Positions 26,628 to 38,755 are shown, counted from the stretch's first letter. The stretch is DNA of 64,000 nucleotides from Qipengyuania sp. (GCA_019745075.1 JAIETR010000003.1:1-64000); one strand, 5' to 3'. Numbers and translations: made by a program. The notes: generated from the sequence alone by a model not told the origin.

Positions 26628-27938
26628 TCAGCCGGTGGTCGCCGCGGCGCCCGCTGAGGGAGACGCCTTCTGCGCCGCGTAGAGCGCCCACAGATTGGCG
26701 ATCGTCCGACGCGGGCCCTGGACCTTGGCGAAATTGGCCTGCGCCTCGGCGTGTTTGCCCTGATCGAGCTGGGCGATACCGAGGCGCGTGAGCACGAGGG
26801 CGGTGTTGACCCCCGGCATCGTCAGCGCCCTGGTATAGAGCGTTTCCGCTTCGGCCGCCTTGCCATAGCTCAGCAGCGTGTCCGCCGCGGCCATCACCGT
26901 CACCAGCTTGGCGCCGGCCGCCCCGGCGTCGCGCTGCAGCGCGGGCAGCTCTGTCTTGTCGGCGGCGAGCCGGGCTTGCGCCGAAGCCCTCGCCTCCTTC
27001 ACCGCCTGGAGGCTCGGGTCCACCAGCTTGGCCGCCGTGCCGGCCTCGATCGCCTCCATCACCTCGTTCGGGAGCTTCCGCGGATCGGCCGAGTCGATGT
27101 ATTCGAGGTATTGACCCCTGCTGCGCATGGTTTTGGTGCGGCGCGCGAGCCGAAGCAGATCGAGCATTTCGGGGGCGGCGTAATTGCCGTTGTTGATCGC
27201 GATCGAGATCGCATCGCCCCAGCTCGATTCGCTCGGGAAGTCGCGCGCGTACACCACCGCCCACTGGTTGGCCTCGGCGTCGAGCTGGTTGTTGTAGGCG
27301 GTGGCGAGGCCCCGTTTCACCCAGGCCTCGGGCACCGGCTGGCCGGCGGCCTTGCGAGCGGCGATGGTGTCGGCCAGGTATTTGAGGCCGGGCGCGTACT
27401 GGTCCTGCGCGAAATAGCTTTCCGCCACAAGAAGTTCGGGATCGTTCTGGGTGTATCCGGCCTTGATCGCCGTCTCGGCATAGGTGCGGGCCTTGGCGTA
27501 ATCCTTGAGGTTAAAGGCGAGCTGCGCGGCGACCATATTGAACTGCCCCGAGGCGGCCGCATCGACCTTGCCGCTCGCGATGACCATTTCGGCGCCTTGC
27601 AGGGCAGTTGCATGGTCGTTGCTCTTCTGTCCCACGGTGAACACCAGGCGGCCGGTAGCCGCCCGGTCGTCGGGGGTTTGGGAGGCGGCGATCAGCCCGG
27701 GCAAGGCGGCTTTGATGGCGGCGTAGTCGGGAGCCGGCGCGTTCACCTGCGCCTCGAGCGGCTTGTAGGCGGCGACGAAGCCCTTGGAGTAGTTGGCCTT
27801 GGGCTGGGCGGCGGCCTTCTTTTCTCCCTTCGGCGCTCTTTGCGCCGCGGCGGGTGCCTGCCAGGCGGCCGAGGCGACGGCGGCGAGGAGGATGGGCGAA
27901 AGGATGCGCCGGACGGCGGCGTTACGGCTGAAGGTCAT
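26628..27938 (-). CDS. Exported tetratricopeptide-repeat-like protein of unknown function
   Basis: A 436-residue secreted protein. The N-terminus MTFSRNAAVRRILSP followed by an Ala-rich hydrophobic stretch ending APAAAQR is a Sec signal peptide. The rest is helical, with TPR-like units, for example FNLKDYAKARTYAETAIKAGY, ELLVAESYFAQDQYAPGLKYL and TALVLTRLGIAQLDQGKHAEAQANF. TPR proteins scaffold complexes; I cannot name a partner. ATG at 27938 is preceded by GGAGAGAGAG. The 284 bases between this gene and the divergent gyrA hold no recognisable gene and presumably both promoters. Confidence 0.75.
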   Translation of the reverse strand: MTFSRNAAVRRILSPILLAAVASAAWQAPAAAQRAPKGEKKAAAQPKANYSKGFVAAYKPLEAQVNAPAPDYAAIKAALPGLIAASQTPDDRAATGRLVFTVGQKSNDHATALQGAEMVIASGKVDAAASGQFNMVAAQLAFNLKDYAKARTYAETAIKAGYTQNDPELLVAESYFAQDQYAPGLKYLADTIAARKAAGQPVPEAWVKRGLATAYNNQLDAEANQWAVVYARDFPSESSWGDAISIAINNGNYAAPEMLDLLRLARRTKTMRSRGQYLEYIDSADPRKLPNEVMEAIEAGTAAKLVDPSLQAVKEARASAQARLAADKTELPALQRDAGAAGAKLVTVMAAADTLLSYGKAAEAETLYTRALTMPGVNTALVLTRLGIAQLDQGKHAEAQANFAKVQGPRRTIANLWALYAAQKASPSAGAAATTG

Positions 27939-28222
27939 GATCTCTCTCTCCACAGAGATGGCAAGTTTTGCGCGCCAGCGGAGGCTGGCAATCGAATGGC
28001 CGATGGAATGCCCCGCTTGCTTTCGCAATGCAACGCTTGTGGGGGATTTGGCGTGAACGCGCATTGAATGCCCCACCTTCCCCTCGTTCAGGCGCCGCGA
28101 GTGTGGAAAACGGGGTGCGCGGGGCCTCGATGGCGCCGCGGCGAGTCGCAATTTCGCGCGGCCGCGCCTAGCTATGGGCCATTCCGGGGCTCTGAGCCCG
28201 CTGCAGCCGAAACACCCGAAAA

Positions 28223-31024
<2,802 letters not shown>

Positions 31025-31033
31025 GGGACGCGT

Positions 31034-31690
31034 TCAGGCCCGCCCGCGGTGCTGCGCGCGGACCACGCCGGTCGCGATCAGCAACTGGCCGGCGTAATAG
31101 AGCGGCCAGACCAGCCACCAGCCGATCGCTTCGGGAAGCTGGCCGCTCTCGCGGGCGAAGATCAGCAGGTCGCTGACCACGAACAGCACCGCGCCCAGGC
31201 CGACGCGGTAACGGGGAAAGCGGCTGACCCAAGCGCTCGCCGCCATCGCGCCGACAATGGCGGCATAGCCGGCGGCCATCGGCCAGCGCGGATCCGGCAG
31301 AGCCATCAGCGCGGCCACCAAGGGTGTGCCGAGCAGCAGGGCGATCGCCAACAGCCATTGGCTTCCGGTCCGCCGCTCGCGCGGGTTGCGCAGGAACAGC
31401 GCGATCGCCACCAGATGCGCGAGCGCGAACAGCGCACCGCCCGCGACCAGGTCGAGCTCGAGCACCATATCGCCGAGCGCGCCGAGCGCCAGGGCCGCGG
31501 TCAGCAGCCAGCCATCGGGGCTTTTCGCGCGCCGCGCGGCATAGACCGCCAGCAGGCCGACCGCCGCGCCTTTCCAGGCGATGAGGTAGAGCCCCGGCAC
31601 CGGGTTGTCGCGGGCGAAGAAATAGCTGACCGAGGCGGCGAGACTGGCGAGCAGCCAGGGCCGGTGGTCGATCAGGGCACGGCGCGGCAT
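31034..31690 (-). CDS. YhhN/TMEM86-family lysoplasmalogenase-like membrane protein
   Basis: A 218-residue protein with about eight membrane helices. Conserved family segments are LGALGDMVLELDLVAGGALFA, GAVLFVVSDLLIFARE and WWLVWPLYYAGQLLIATG. The aspartates in GDMVLE and VSDLLIF are the presumed catalytic residues of eukaryotic TMEM86 lysoplasmalogenases, which hydrolyse vinyl-ether lysolipids. The bacterial substrate is uncertain. It converges on gyrA, with nine bases between the stops, and is divergent from trmFO. Confidence 0.85.
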   Translation of the reverse strand: MPRRALIDHRPWLLASLAASVSYFFARDNPVPGLYLIAWKGAAVGLLAVYAARRAKSPDGWLLTAALALGALGDMVLELDLVAGGALFALAHLVAIALFLRNPRERRTGSQWLLAIALLLGTPLVAALMALPDPRWPMAAGYAAIVGAMAASAWVSRFPRYRVGLGAVLFVVSDLLIFARESGQLPEAIGWWLVWPLYYAGQLLIATGVVRAQHRGRA

Positions 31691-31809
31691 ATGTCCGCTC
31701 TACGGTGTGCATGACCCGCGAGGCAAGGGCCACGAGCCGCCCCTCTGCCCGCGCCCTAGCACACCATAAACTCCTCGTCAGGCGGCGATCCGCGCTTTAA
31801 CGCGCGGCC

Positions 31810-33183
31810 ATGACGCAGGTTCACATCATCGGCGGCGGGCTCGCCGGCAGCGAGGCGGCGTGGCAGCTCGGTCGGCGCGGCTTTCGGGTGCGGTTGTCGG
31901 AGATGCGGGGCGCCAACGCTTCCGGGGCGAACACCACGCCCGCGCACCAGACCGACGGCCTCGCCGAGCTGGTGTGCTCGAACAGCTTCCGCTCCGACGA
32001 TCACGAACACAACGCCGTCGGCCTGCTCCACCACGAGATGCGCGGTCTCGACAGCCTGGTGATGCACGCGGGCGCGGAGGCGCGGGTTCCCGCTGGCAGC
32101 GCACTGGCGGTCGATCGCGAGGTGTTCTCCGCCGCGGTCGAGCGCGAATTGCGCGCGCTTCCGAATGTCGAGATTGTGCGCGAGCGCATCGACGCCCTCC
32201 CGGCCTCCGGCCCGACCATCGTCGCCACCGGTCCGCTCACCGCGCAGGCGCTCGCCGAGAGCATCGTCGCCGCTACCGGCTCCGACCGGCTCGCGTTCTT
32301 CGACGCGATCGCCCCGATCGTTCACCGCGACAGCATCGACATGGGCGTCTGCTGGATGGCGGCCAGGTGGGACCGTGGTTCAGCTCCGGGGGGCGGCAAG
32401 GACTACATCAATTGCCCGATGACGAGGGAGCAGTATCTCGCCTTCCACCAGGGCCTGCTCGATGGCGAGAAGACCGAGTTCCGCGAATGGGAAGCGAACA
32501 CGCCTTACTTCGAAGGCTGCATGCCGATCGAGGTGATGGCGGCGCGCGGAGTCGATACGCTGCGGTATGGGCCGATGAAGCCGGTCGGCCTCGACAACCC
32601 GCACTGGGCGACCGAGGAGTTTCCGCAGGGGCGCTGGCCCCATGCGGTGGTGCAACTTCGCCAGGACAACGCGCTCGGCACCCTGTGGAACATGGTCGGT
32701 TTCCAGACCAAGCTGAAACATGCCGAGCAGGTGCGGCTGTTCCGGACCATTCCCGGACTGGCCAACGCCGAGTTCGCGCGGCTCGGCGGGCTGCACCGCA
32801 ACACCTTCCTCAACTCCCCGCTGGTGCTCGACCGCCAGCTGCGTCTCAAGGCGGCGCCGCACATCCGCTTCGCGGGCCAGGTCACGGGCTGCGAAGGCTA
32901 TGTCGAGAGCGCGGCGGTGGGGCTGATGGCGGGGCTGATGACGGTTGCCGAGCTAATCGGGCGCGAATGGACGCCCCCGCCGCGCACCAGCGCGATGGGC
33001 GCGCTGCTGGCGCATGTCACCGGCGATGCCGAGGCGGAGACCTATCAGCCGATGAACGTCAATTTCGGGCTGTTCCCGCCGCTGCCCGATATCCACAAGA
33101 AGTCTCGCAAGCTGGCCTATACCGAGCGCGCCAAGGCCGACTTCGCCGCCTGGCGCGCTGTGGCCGAGGCCGTGCCCGCCTAA
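31810..33183 (+). CDS. trmFO: Folate/FAD-dependent tRNA (uracil-54-C5)-methyltransferase TrmFO
   Basis: A 457-residue flavoprotein that methylates U54 of tRNA using methylenetetrahydrofolate. The N-terminal FAD site is [58 protein letters not shown] and [17 protein letters not shown] match the family, including the catalytic cysteine region. The presence of TrmFO (rather than TrmA) fits alphaproteobacteria. It ends five bases before the convergent AHH-like gene. Confidence 0.94.
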   Translation: MTQVHIIGGGLAGSEAAWQLGRRGFRVRLSEMRGANASGANTTPAHQTDGLAELVCSNSFRSDDHEHNAVGLLHHEMRGLDSLVMHAGAEARVPAGSALAVDREVFSAAVERELRALPNVEIVRERIDALPASGPTIVATGPLTAQALAESIVAATGSDRLAFFDAIAPIVHRDSIDMGVCWMAARWDRGSAPGGGKDYINCPMTREQYLAFHQGLLDGEKTEFREWEANTPYFEGCMPIEVMAARGVDTLRYGPMKPVGLDNPHWATEEFPQGRWPHAVVQLRQDNALGTLWNMVGFQTKLKHAEQVRLFRTIPGLANAEFARLGGLHRNTFLNSPLVLDRQLRLKAAPHIRFAGQVTGCEGYVESAAVGLMAGLMTVAELIGREWTPPPRTSAMGALLAHVTGDAEAETYQPMNVNFGLFPPLPDIHKKSRKLAYTERAKADFAAWRAVAEAVPA

Positions 33184-33187
33184 GCGA

Positions 33188-33724
33188 TCACTCCCCAGAC
33201 GCCGCCCACAACGCCTCGGCGAGGCGATCGAGCAGGGCGAAGTCCCGCCCGTGCCCGAGCGGATCGGCGCGATTGAAGCGAACCGGCTTGCTGTGGTCGA
33301 GAATCCGCTTGCGCAAGGCGGCTTGCAAGAGGCCGATCCGCATCAGCGCGGTGGCTCGCGCCGCGGCATCGTCACGAGGGCGTTGCCGCGACCAGCCGGC
33401 CTCGATCGTGCCGAGCCGTTCGATCACCATATGGTTGTAGTCGCGATGCGGCCCGAGGTGGAGCGGCAGCCCGAGGCGCAGCACCGCGCTTTCGTGCGCG
33501 GGCAGCAGCATGCCGTTGCGGCGGAAATCGTCGAATCCGATTCGCTCGCGGCCGAGCGCGTCGAACAACCGCTGCAGCGCAGGCCAGGCGATCGCCTGGC
33601 GCGGCACCAGGTAATGGCGCTGAAGGTCGCGGACGTGACCTGGCCGGCCTGGGCGATTGACCGCGCCGAACGGGAGGCAGCCGCCACGCCGCCGGCTCCG
33701 GCTTTGCCGCTCCGCTTCTCTCAC
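33188..33724 (-). CDS. AHH-like (HNH/Endo VII superfamily) putative nuclease-fold protein
   Basis: A 178-residue protein that I match, from memory of the family, to stand-alone AHH-type proteins of sphingomonads. Recognisable segments are LQRHYLVPRQ (residues 35-43), FDDFRRNGMLLPA and GPHRDYNHMVIERL (91-104), in the order expected for a beta-beta-alpha metal nuclease. The second histidine of the His-His motif is Tyr here (H37-Y38), so it may be inactive. It lacks a signal peptide or toxin-delivery domain. The GTG start overlaps the stop of the upstream gene by four bases; the two genes form an operon. Confidence 0.5.
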   Translation of the reverse strand: MREAERQSRSRRRGGCLPFGAVNRPGRPGHVRDLQRHYLVPRQAIAWPALQRLFDALGRERIGFDDFRRNGMLLPAHESAVLRLGLPLHLGPHRDYNHMVIERLGTIEAGWSRQRPRDDAAARATALMRIGLLQAALRKRILDHSKPVRFNRADPLGHGRDFALLDRLAEALWAASGE

Positions 33725-34455
33725 ATCCCGCCCGGCGTCACGGCGATGTCCGATCCCGAAGGCTCGAGACGAAGGCTATGGCCGTTCTCCAGCCGGACCG
33801 TGCGTTCACCCGCGAGCGGCGGTTCTTCGACCAGATGGTCGATCAGCCGGACCAGCAATCGCGTGGCGGCGAGCCTGTCGGTGCTGAGCGCGGGGTCGAG
33901 CACCAGCTCCTGGCCGGTAAAGAACGCCAGCCCGTCGCTCGCGAGCATGCCGCCGCGGCGCTGCGTTACGGCCGCCAAGCCAAGCGCGGGAAAGGGCCCG
34001 CCAGCGAGCCACGCATCGATCGCGCTGACGAACAGGTCGCGCCGCATCGCGCTCTCGGCGGGCAGCCACAGGGCACCGAGCGCCGTCTCCCATTGCGACG
34101 CCAGCGAGGCGGCGAGGCGCAACAGCGTGCGCACCACGGGCATCGCACTGGCCGCGCCTGCGAGATGAGGACCGGGCGCCAGCCCGATCGCTTCGCAGCC
34201 CGCGAGCGACTCCGCGGAAACCCCAAAGCAATGGCGCGGCGCGGGCGGCCTTAGGCTGGGCCCAGACGCAAGTCCGAGCAGATCGAAGGTCAGCCCATCG
34301 ACCACGACCTCCAGCCAATCGCTCGAGACGCCCCCTTCGCGCGGGGCGGGGTCGTGGCTGATTTGGCCGGTCGCGCCCCGCGCCAGCGCCGCCCGGATGG
34401 CCGACGCCGACGGGCGCGCGCCCGCGGGAAACAGCACGAACAGGCAAGGTTGCAA
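33721..34455 (-). CDS. Conserved-looking protein of unknown function
   Basis: A 244-residue soluble protein that I do not recognise. The N-terminus LFVLFPAGARPSASAIRAAL and the middle MPVVRTLLRLAASLASQWETAL suggest an alpha/beta fold. There is no signal peptide or membrane helix. The first plausible start is TTG at 34455 (MQPCLFVLFPAG); the frame is open back to 34564, and a GTG at 34518 would add 21 residues. The inverted-repeat element at 34600-34853 lies immediately upstream and may have replaced its native promoter region. It overlaps the AHH-like gene by four bases, so the products may act together. Confidence 0.6.
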   Translation of the reverse strand: MQPCLFVLFPAGARPSASAIRAALARGATGQISHDPAPREGGVSSDWLEVVVDGLTFDLLGLASGPSLRPPAPRHCFGVSAESLAGCEAIGLAPGPHLAGAASAMPVVRTLLRLAASLASQWETALGALWLPAESAMRRDLFVSAIDAWLAGGPFPALGLAAVTQRRGGMLASDGLAFFTGQELVLDPALSTDRLAATRLLVRLIDHLVEEPPLAGERTVRLENGHSLRLEPSGSDIAVTPGGM

Positions 34456-34599
34456 CGCCGGCCCGTCGTGTCCGCCGCCTGTCGTATCGCGCCCAGAGTT
34501 GATGGCCGGCCCCTCCCACCGATGCCCCTGGTTCTGGCCGCAAACGGACCGGAGGTCGAGTCAAACTCCAATGGGGAAAGCACCGATTCCGAGGTGCCC

Positions 34600-34853
34600 A
34601 GAGCCAGATGACACCAGGTAGCACCACCGTGATTGCCCGGAGCGGCTTCGTGGCGAGGCGCGGCGCCCCTCGGCTGGCTGCTTGCAGCAGCCGCTCGGGA
34701 TAAACTGGCCCCTTGGGCCAGCGGCGGGCCGATTTTGGCTCAGCGCCGCGTGGCTCGTCGGTCACCATGCTTCGGCATGGCTCCCTCCTCGCGCCTTGCG
34801 CCGGGCCAAAATCGACTCCGTCACGGCGGTGCTACCTGGCGTCATCTGGCTCT
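34600..34853. repeat. 254-base inverted-repeat element with nested hairpins (MITE-like)
   Basis: Arms 34600-34632 and 34821-34853 are inverted copies, 31 of 33 bases matching, starting AGAGCCAGATGAC. Inside are further stems: GAGCGGCT 34640-34647 with AGCCGCTC 34689-34696; CTGGCCC-CTT-GGGCCAG 34705-34721; GATTTTGGC 34731-34739 with GCCAAAATC 34805-34813; and CCATGC-TTCG-GCATGG 34765-34780 with a stable TTCG loop. No convincing reading frame is present. The right arm runs over the stop codon of the flavodoxin gene (34852-34854). No clear target duplication is visible. Confidence 0.8.
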
Positions 34854-35337
34854 AGAACAGCCCTTGGGCGAGCCCTTCGGCCAGCGCCGCGCCCAGGTCG
34901 CGGCAGCGTGCGAGCGAATCGGAAGGTACGGTCTTGGCGGCGAGGATCGCCTCGGGCGTCTGCGCTCCGAAGTTCACGATCATGGGCTCCGCGACCCGCC
35001 GCAGCCGCCAACCGGTGGCGATGCGATCGAGCTGGCGCTGCGCTCCGCTGCCGTCCGACCCCGCGGCGACGATGCTGGCATAGGCGCGCCCCTCGAGGCG
35101 CTTGAGCAGCGGGTAGTAAAGCCGGTCGAACATCTCCTTCATCGCCCCGCTCAGCGACGCGAGGTTCTCCGGCCCGCAGAACAGGAATCCCTGGGCGGAG
35201 AGCAGATCCGCCGCCTCGGCCGCCTCGCAGCGCAGCAGCCGCCCGCCCTCGCCCGCCCCCGCGGCGGCGGCGCGCGCCATTGCCTCGCTCGCGCCGGTGC
35301 GGCTGTGCCAGACGATGAGCAGCGGTGCATCGGTCAT
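34852..35337 (-). CDS. Flavodoxin-like NAD(P)H-dependent reductase family protein
   Basis: A 161-residue flavodoxin-fold protein. The FMN phosphate loop is WHSRTGASEAMARA (about 10-23), and GFLFCGPENLASLSGAMKEMFDRLYYPLL is typical of small FMN-dependent reductases of the flavodoxin/WrbA group. The electron partner and substrate are unknown. The gene is divergent from recJ (81-base gap), and its last codons lie at the edge of the inverted-repeat element. Confidence 0.8.
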   Translation of the reverse strand: MTDAPLLIVWHSRTGASEAMARAAAAGAGEGGRLLRCEAAEAADLLSAQGFLFCGPENLASLSGAMKEMFDRLYYPLLKRLEGRAYASIVAAGSDGSGAQRQLDRIATGWRLRRVAEPMIVNFGAQTPEAILAAKTVPSDSLARCRDLGAALAEGLAQGLF

Positions 35338-35418
35338 GGCGCGAGGAGCCGCGCGGCGCTGTCGATTGTCAAGGCGTGCCGCTTGCGGCCCGGCGATACC
35401 GGGAGCTAAACCGGCGCA

Positions 35419-37197
35419 ATGCAGACCGCTCCCCCCGCGCTCGCGCTCGGCGTCGAGCGCTCCCTTTCCGGGAAGCGCTGGCGCTGGCGGGGCGGCAACA
35501 TGGCGCTGGGCGGCGGGGCGACGCTCGAGCACGACATAGTCACCCAATTGCTGCTGGCGCGCGGCGTGGCGCCGGACGATCTCGAACGGCAGCGCGCTCC
35601 GACGCTGCGCGGCTTCCTCCCCGATCCCTCCATCTTCGCGGACATGGATATTGCCGCCGACCGGCTGGCCCAGGCGGTCATCGCGGGCGAACGGATCACG
35701 GTCTACGGCGACTACGACGTCGATGGCGCGACCAGCGCGGCGTTGCTGATCCGCGCGCTGCGGATGTTGGGCGTGGCGGCGGATTACTACATCCCCGACC
35801 GCCTGCTCGAGGGCTACGGGCCGTCGGGAGAGGCACTGGTGGAGCTGGGCCGGCGCGGCAGCAGCCTGGTGGTGACGGTCGATTGCGGCGCGATGGCGCA
35901 TGAGGCGCTGGCGCAGGCGCACGACGCCGGGATCGACGTGATCGTCGTCGATCACCACAAATGCAGCCCCGAGCTGCCGCGCGCGGTGGCGCTGGTCAAT
36001 CCCAACCGGCTCGACGAGTGCGACGAGGGCGCCGCGCACGGTCACCTGGCGGCGGTCGGCGTCGCCTTCCTGCTCGCGGTGGCGCTGGTGCGGACCCTGC
36101 GCGGGCGGGGCTTCTTCGCGGGCCGCGCCGAGCCCGATCTGATTGCGCTTCTCGATCTGGTGGCGCTGGGCACGGTTGCGGACGTCGCCGCGCTGCACGG
36201 CCTCAACCGCGCCTTCGTGGCGCAGGGTCTCAAGGTAATGGCCCGGCGCGCCAATATCGGGATGGCGGCGTTGATCGATGCCAGCCGGTTGACCCGCAGC
36301 CCGCAATGCCACGACCTCGGCTTCGCGCTCGGCCCGCGCATCAACGCCGGCGGGCGCGTGGGCGAGGCCACGCTGGGCGTTCGCCTCCTTACTACCGAGG
36401 ATCCCGACGAAGCGCGCGGCATCGCCGCGCAGCTCTCGACGCTCAACGAGGAGCGGCGCGCGATCGAGGCCGCGGTGCAGGAGGCGGCCGAGGCGCAGCT
36501 CGCCGCGCAGCATAACCGCAGCGTGCTGTTGCTTTCGGGCGAGGGCTGGCACCCCGGCGTGATCGGCATCGTGGCGGGGCGCATCAAGGAGAAGACCGGC
36601 AAGCCCGCGCTGGTGGTCGCGCTCGACGGCGGGACGGGCAAAGGCTCGGGCCGTTCGATCGCGGGCGTCGATCTCGGCGCCGCGATCATCGCCGCGCGCG
36701 ACGCCGGGCTGCTGGTCGCCGGCGGCGGGCACGCGATGGCGGCGGGGCTGACGGTGGAGAGGGCGCAGATCGATGAGTTGGCGGACTGGCTCGACGAGCG
36801 GCTCGGGGGCCAGGTGGCGCGCGCCTCGGCCGAGCAGGAGGTGCTGCTCGACGTCGGCCTCGCGCCCGGCGGACTCACCACCGATCTTGTCGCCAGCCTC
36901 GATCTGGCCGGACCCTATGGCATGGGCTGGCCCGGCCCCCGCGTCGCGGTGGGACCGGTGCGGCTCGTCAATGCGGATGTCGTCGGGACCGACCACCTGC
37001 GCGTGATCGCCGCCGGCAAGGACGGACGCAGCTTCAAGGCGATCGCCTTCCGCGCCGCCGAAAGCGCGCTCGGCCAGGCGCTGCTTCATGGCGCCAGGGG
37101 CCGCCGGCTGTGGCTCGCCGGGCGCGCCAAGATCGACGACTGGGGCAGCACGCCCAAGGTCGAGCTTCATCTCGAGGACGCGGCCTTTGTCGATTGA
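35419..37197 (+). CDS. recJ: Single-stranded-DNA-specific exonuclease RecJ
   Basis: A 592-residue DHH-superfamily 5'-3' exonuclease used in recombination and mismatch repair. The metal-binding motifs are GDYDVDG (D98, D100, D102), DCG at about 155-157 and the DHH triad 178-180 in VIVVDHHKC. The DHHA1 domain contains GEGWHPGVIGIVAGRIKEKTGKP and GGGHAMAAGLTV, and the C-terminal OB domain ends in WGSTPKVELHLEDAAF. ATG at 35419 matches the family's N-terminal extension. Confidence 0.95.
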   Translation: MQTAPPALALGVERSLSGKRWRWRGGNMALGGGATLEHDIVTQLLLARGVAPDDLERQRAPTLRGFLPDPSIFADMDIAADRLAQAVIAGERITVYGDYDVDGATSAALLIRALRMLGVAADYYIPDRLLEGYGPSGEALVELGRRGSSLVVTVDCGAMAHEALAQAHDAGIDVIVVDHHKCSPELPRAVALVNPNRLDECDEGAAHGHLAAVGVAFLLAVALVRTLRGRGFFAGRAEPDLIALLDLVALGTVADVAALHGLNRAFVAQGLKVMARRANIGMAALIDASRLTRSPQCHDLGFALGPRINAGGRVGEATLGVRLLTTEDPDEARGIAAQLSTLNEERRAIEAAVQEAAEAQLAAQHNRSVLLLSGEGWHPGVIGIVAGRIKEKTGKPALVVALDGGTGKGSGRSIAGVDLGAAIIAARDAGLLVAGGGHAMAAGLTVERAQIDELADWLDERLGGQVARASAEQEVLLDVGLAPGGLTTDLVASLDLAGPYGMGWPGPRVAVGPVRLVNADVVGTDHLRVIAAGKDGRSFKAIAFRAAESALGQALLHGARGRRLWLAGRAKIDDWGSTPKVELHLEDAAFVD

Positions 37198-37289
37198 GGG
37201 CAGGGGCCGAGAGTCCCCGCCACGCCCGCTTGACGCCCGCCCCGCCCGCGCCTAGAGCGCGCGCCTTGCCACCGGCCCGGCAACGGGAA

Positions 37290-37364
37290 GGCCCCTTCGT
37301 CTAGCGGTCAGGACGCGGCCCTTTCACGGCTGAAACACGGGTTCGATTCCCGTAGGGGTCACCA
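37290..37364 (+). tRNA. tRNA-Glu (anticodon TTC)
   Basis: A 75-base tRNA. Acceptor GGCCCCT (37290-37296) pairs with AGGGGTC (37354-37360) with one G-T wobble, followed by discriminator A and encoded CCA. The D loop has TAGCGGTCAGGAC, the anticodon loop CTTTCAC gives TTC, and the T arm is CGGGTTCGATTCCCG. A second copy 64 bases downstream differs only at the wobble position. Confidence 0.96.
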
Positions 37365-37428
37365 ACGGGAGTTCTCGGGGGCATGACCGGCCAGTTACCG
37401 GCCCAGTTGAGGCGTCAAGCCGATCTGT

Positions 37429-37503
37429 GGCCCCTTCGTCTAGCGGTCAGGACGCGGCCCTCTCACGGCTGAAACACGGGTTCGATTCCCGTAGGGGTCA
37501 CCA
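37429..37503 (+). tRNA. tRNA-Glu (anticodon CTC)
   Basis: A 75-base tRNA identical to the gene at 37290-37364 except that the anticodon reads CTC instead of TTC, so it decodes GAG only. Acceptor stem, D arm, T arm, discriminator A and encoded CCA are unchanged. It lies 42 bases upstream of the phoR start codon. In a GC-rich genome where GAG is the main Glu codon, a dedicated CTC isoacceptor makes sense. Confidence 0.96.
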
Positions 37504-37544
37504 TCGGCGGTTGCACCGGTCCGAAGCGCGGCTACTAGGCCCGC

Positions 37545-38726
37545 ATGCTCTCCGGACGACGCTTTCCCCTCGGGCCCGCTCTCCTCGCGGCGCTGGCCTG
37601 CGTGCTGGCGGTGTTCACCGGCGTTTCGCCTGCTCCCGCCGCCGCGCTGTTCCTTGTGTGGTGCCTGACGCTATGGCTGGCGGCCGTGGAGCCGCCGCGC
37701 GGCGACGGCACGCCCAAGCCCGCTCCGCTGGACGAGACCCAGATGGGCGATCTGTTCGAATTGTCCGAGGTGCCGATCGTGATCACGCGGCGCGACCGCG
37801 TGACGGTGGCCAATGCCGCCGCGCGCGCGCTGTTCGGTGGCCACATTCTCGAGCAGGACGTCCGCATGATGCTGCGCAATCCCGACGCGCTCGAACTGAT
37901 CGAGAGCGGCGAGAGCGGCGGGGTGACCGTGTCCGGCCTGGTCCGGCGGCGCGACGTATGGCGGATCAACCGCAAGGCCCTGCCCGGCGGGGTGGGCGTG
38001 CTGGAATTCCTCGATCGCACCGCCGAGGCCGACATCGGCCGCGCGCACACCGATTTCGTCGCCAACGCCAGCCACGAGCTGCGCACTCCGCTCGCCTCCA
38101 TAATCGGCTATGTCGAAACGCTGCGCGAGGAAGGCGCGGAGCTCGATCGGGCGACGTCCGAGCGCTTTCTCTCGACCATCCAGCGCGAAGCAAAGCGCCT
38201 CCAGTCCCTGGTCGGAGATCTCATGTCGCTCTCGCGCATCGAGGCCGAAAAGCACGAGATCCCGACCGAACGGATCGACTTCTCGGCGCTGGTCGAGCGC
38301 GCCGCGCGCGACGCGGCCGGCTCGGAGCGCGGCAATCGCCTGGCCTTCGCCATCGCACCGGGACTGGCGGTCGAGGGCGATGCCCAGCAGCTCGAGCAGC
38401 TTGTCCGCAATCTGGTCGACAACGCGCTCAAATACGGCGATCCCGGCGAAGCGGTCGAGGTCTCCGCCAGCGAAGCACAAGGGGGGGAGGCCGTGCTGAC
38501 GGTCGCCGACCGCGGCGAAGGCATCGCCCCCGAGCACCTGCCGCATTTGACCCGGCGCTTTTATCGGACCGATCCCGGGCGCAGCCGCGCCTCGGGCGGC
38601 ACAGGTCTGGGCCTCGCGATCGTCAAGCATGTGGTCGAGCGGCACCGCGGCAAGCTCGACATCGCCAGCCGGCGAGGCGAGGGAACCGTGGTTACCGTTC
38701 GCCTCGCCGCCGCGGCGGACGCATAA
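37545..38726 (+). CDS. phoR: Phosphate regulon sensor histidine kinase PhoR
   Basis: A 393-residue membrane kinase. Two N-terminal hydrophobic helices (about 9-27 and 29-48) are followed by a PAS-like domain (70-160), the HisKA box with H177 in FVANASHELRTPLASIIGY, and a HATPase_c domain (NLVDNALKYGDPG, DRGEGIAPEHLPHLTRRFYR, GGTGLGLAIVKHV). It phosphorylates PhoB when phosphate is scarce. It starts the phosphate block but is separated from phoB by the transporter genes. Confidence 0.92.
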   Translation: MLSGRRFPLGPALLAALACVLAVFTGVSPAPAAALFLVWCLTLWLAAVEPPRGDGTPKPAPLDETQMGDLFELSEVPIVITRRDRVTVANAAARALFGGHILEQDVRMMLRNPDALELIESGESGGVTVSGLVRRRDVWRINRKALPGGVGVLEFLDRTAEADIGRAHTDFVANASHELRTPLASIIGYVETLREEGAELDRATSERFLSTIQREAKRLQSLVGDLMSLSRIEAEKHEIPTERIDFSALVERAARDAAGSERGNRLAFAIAPGLAVEGDAQQLEQLVRNLVDNALKYGDPGEAVEVSASEAQGGEAVLTVADRGEGIAPEHLPHLTRRFYRTDPGRSRASGGTGLGLAIVKHVVERHRGKLDIASRRGEGTVVTVRLAAAADA

Positions 38727-38755
38727 TCCACAGTTCGAAGCGGAAATGTGACAGC

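Noticed and set aside
34600-34853. A protein-coding gene inside the 254-base element
   Set aside because: Frames crossing it are shadows with no start context, and the nested palindromes explain the sequence better.
34852-37170. 772-codon minus-strand frame running through recJ
   Set aside because: Only the first 161 codons counted from 35337 encode a recognisable flavodoxin; the rest is the shadow of recJ.
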